Positions 31,654 to 32,156 of a stretch of 32,156 nt of DNA are shown here, piece by piece (the stretch's first letter is position 1; each line of letters begins with the position of its first letter). The notes under the pieces are model-generated. The model searched no databases and had not been told where the DNA came from. It saw only the letters and a list, made by a program, of their open reading frames with translations. The stretch spans positions 1-32,156 of the forward strand of contig JANMWO010000048.1 in the NCBI GenBank assembly GCA_031394025.1, given 5' to 3'. A program made the position numbers and the translations under genes. The DNA is from JANXSF01 sp031394025 (GTDB lineage Bacteria; Acidobacteriota; Terriglobia; Bryobacterales; Bryobacteraceae).

Positions 31654-32156
31654 GTGACCGGCGAGGGAGCGCAAGCGCCGGGATAAACCGGCGTGCAGTA
31701 GGGGATGAAAGAGCCCTACAAGAAAGGAGTAGCGAACCATCTTGACCTCGAGTCTTGCGCCGGGTGCGTGAGGTGCCAGGTGAAGTGTAGACAGAGGCAT
31801 CGGCGGGCGGGGAATAGAGCTTCGAAAAGCATAATCCGGGTGCCGACCGCGTGCTCCTAACTGGAAGGCAATATCGAAAAGGACGACAACGCGAGGTCTG
31901 CGTCCCGACGAACCCGGCGTAGTCCTTGAGCCTTCCGCACGTCGAGAAACTGCACGCCGGTATCCGAGAGCCCAACCAGGCGAGGATCGGTCCGGGAAGC
32001 TACAAGCGTACTCTGGACAAGTACGCGGGCGAGGAGTCGAACATGGGCGTAGTACCGATGAAGCCGCCGAACAAGAGTCATGAAGTTGTGGCAGCGGAGG
32101 TGGTGGAGGGAAGGTCCTGTGACCAAGGAGAACATCATGACAGCAAACACTTTCCC
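31654..32156 (+). mobile_element. Group II intron 5' part (domains I-IV start), truncated by window end
   Basis: About 480 bases of dense stem-loop sequence without a credible gene lead into a reverse-transcriptase start, as in the 5' half of group II introns. Seen directly: GCGCAAGCGCCGG and following stems, CTCTGGACAAGTACGCGGGC, and GTGGTGGAGGGAAGG shortly before the start codon, all familiar to me from bacterial group II introns. The exact 5' end is uncertain: GTGACC at 31654 is the best candidate for the GUGYG-like start, with GTGATACGC at 31635 as an alternative. It has the same orientation as the left intron, but I cannot tell whether they are the same family; nothing here looks IIC-like. 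Confidence 0.75.
32125..32156 (+). CDS. Intron-encoded reverse transcriptase, N-terminal fragment
   Basis: AAGGAG at 32125-32130 lies six bases before ATG at 32137; the frame reads M-T-A-N-T-F-P and runs off the window. Position within domain IV of the intron is what identifies it as the maturase/reverse transcriptase; the seven residues alone prove nothing. Confidence 0.6.

Noticed and set aside
31421..31975. 184-aa and 173-aa minus-strand frames across the 31.28-31.98 kb region
   Set aside because: They cross from the spermidine-synthase-like gene into intron RNA structure; composition is Arg/Ser/Cys-rich as expected from structured RNA read in antisense.
31857..32150. 97-aa minus-strand frame at the right end
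   Set aside because: Antisense of intron domains; the plus-strand reverse-transcriptase start explains this region better.

Overview
The window reads as an ordinary chromosomal stretch of a Gram-negative, free-living bacterium, with about 22 credible protein genes lying between two group II intron fragments. The large set of predicted secreted proteins (type I sulfatase with a Tat-like leader, PhoA-type phosphatase, PQQ-type propeller, BamE-like proteins), long glycosyltransferase genes, sparse Shine-Dalgarno signals and several GTG/TTG starts suggest a soil or water organism. My impression is Acidobacteriota (Solibacteres/Bryobacterales-like), but no rRNA or other phylogenetic marker is present, so this is a weak inference. 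No tRNA, rRNA or CRISPR array was seen.

Layout. Positions 1-140 hold the 3' end (domains V and VI) of a group IIC-type intron, inserted in an intergenic hairpin repeat. Positions 358-8269, minus strand, form a co-directional run: sulfatase, GT9, GT4-GT2 fusion, GT2, greA and a CDP-alcohol phosphatidyltransferase. This looks like a surface-polysaccharide and lipid operon. Positions 8372-12335, plus strand, hold an alkaline phosphatase, a small BamE-like secreted protein and a PQQ-propeller protein with an embedded EF-hand. Positions 12276-13797, minus strand, hold a membrane coiled-coil protein, an alpha/beta hydrolase and a TfoX-N protein. Positions 14012-15046 (+) encode a secreted EXORDIUM/PHI-1-like protein. 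Positions 15390-17387 (-) encode a hybrid histidine-kinase-like protein whose ATP-binding domain looks degenerate. Positions 17649-19841 (+) hold a membrane-anchored amidase followed directly by an actin-like ATPase.

Positions 19993-25716 (+) are the most interesting part. Five coupled genes encode an 874-aa helical protein with a cysteine cluster, a J-domain-like protein without the HPD motif, a GrpE-like protein, a divergent Hsp70 and a small zinc-ribbon protein. This looks like a dedicated, non-housekeeping Hsp70 machine. Positions 26145-27871 (-) hold a zinc-finger/TM/lectin-like protein and a secreted BamE-like protein. Positions 28057-29651 (+) hold an alpha/beta hydrolase and a Nudix hydrolase. 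Positions 29637-31568 (-) encode a membrane-fused spermidine-synthase-like protein. From about 31.65 kb to the end lies the 5' part of another group II intron, with the first codons of its reverse transcriptase.

Intergenic repeats. Three intergenic regions (about 141-340, 15115-15380 and 25800-26125) share pieces of one modular repeat family: GC-rich double hairpins with outward T-runs plus other short modules. The third also contains a 31-bp-arm hairpin nested inside another inverted repeat. The left intron sits exactly at the edge of one such hairpin.
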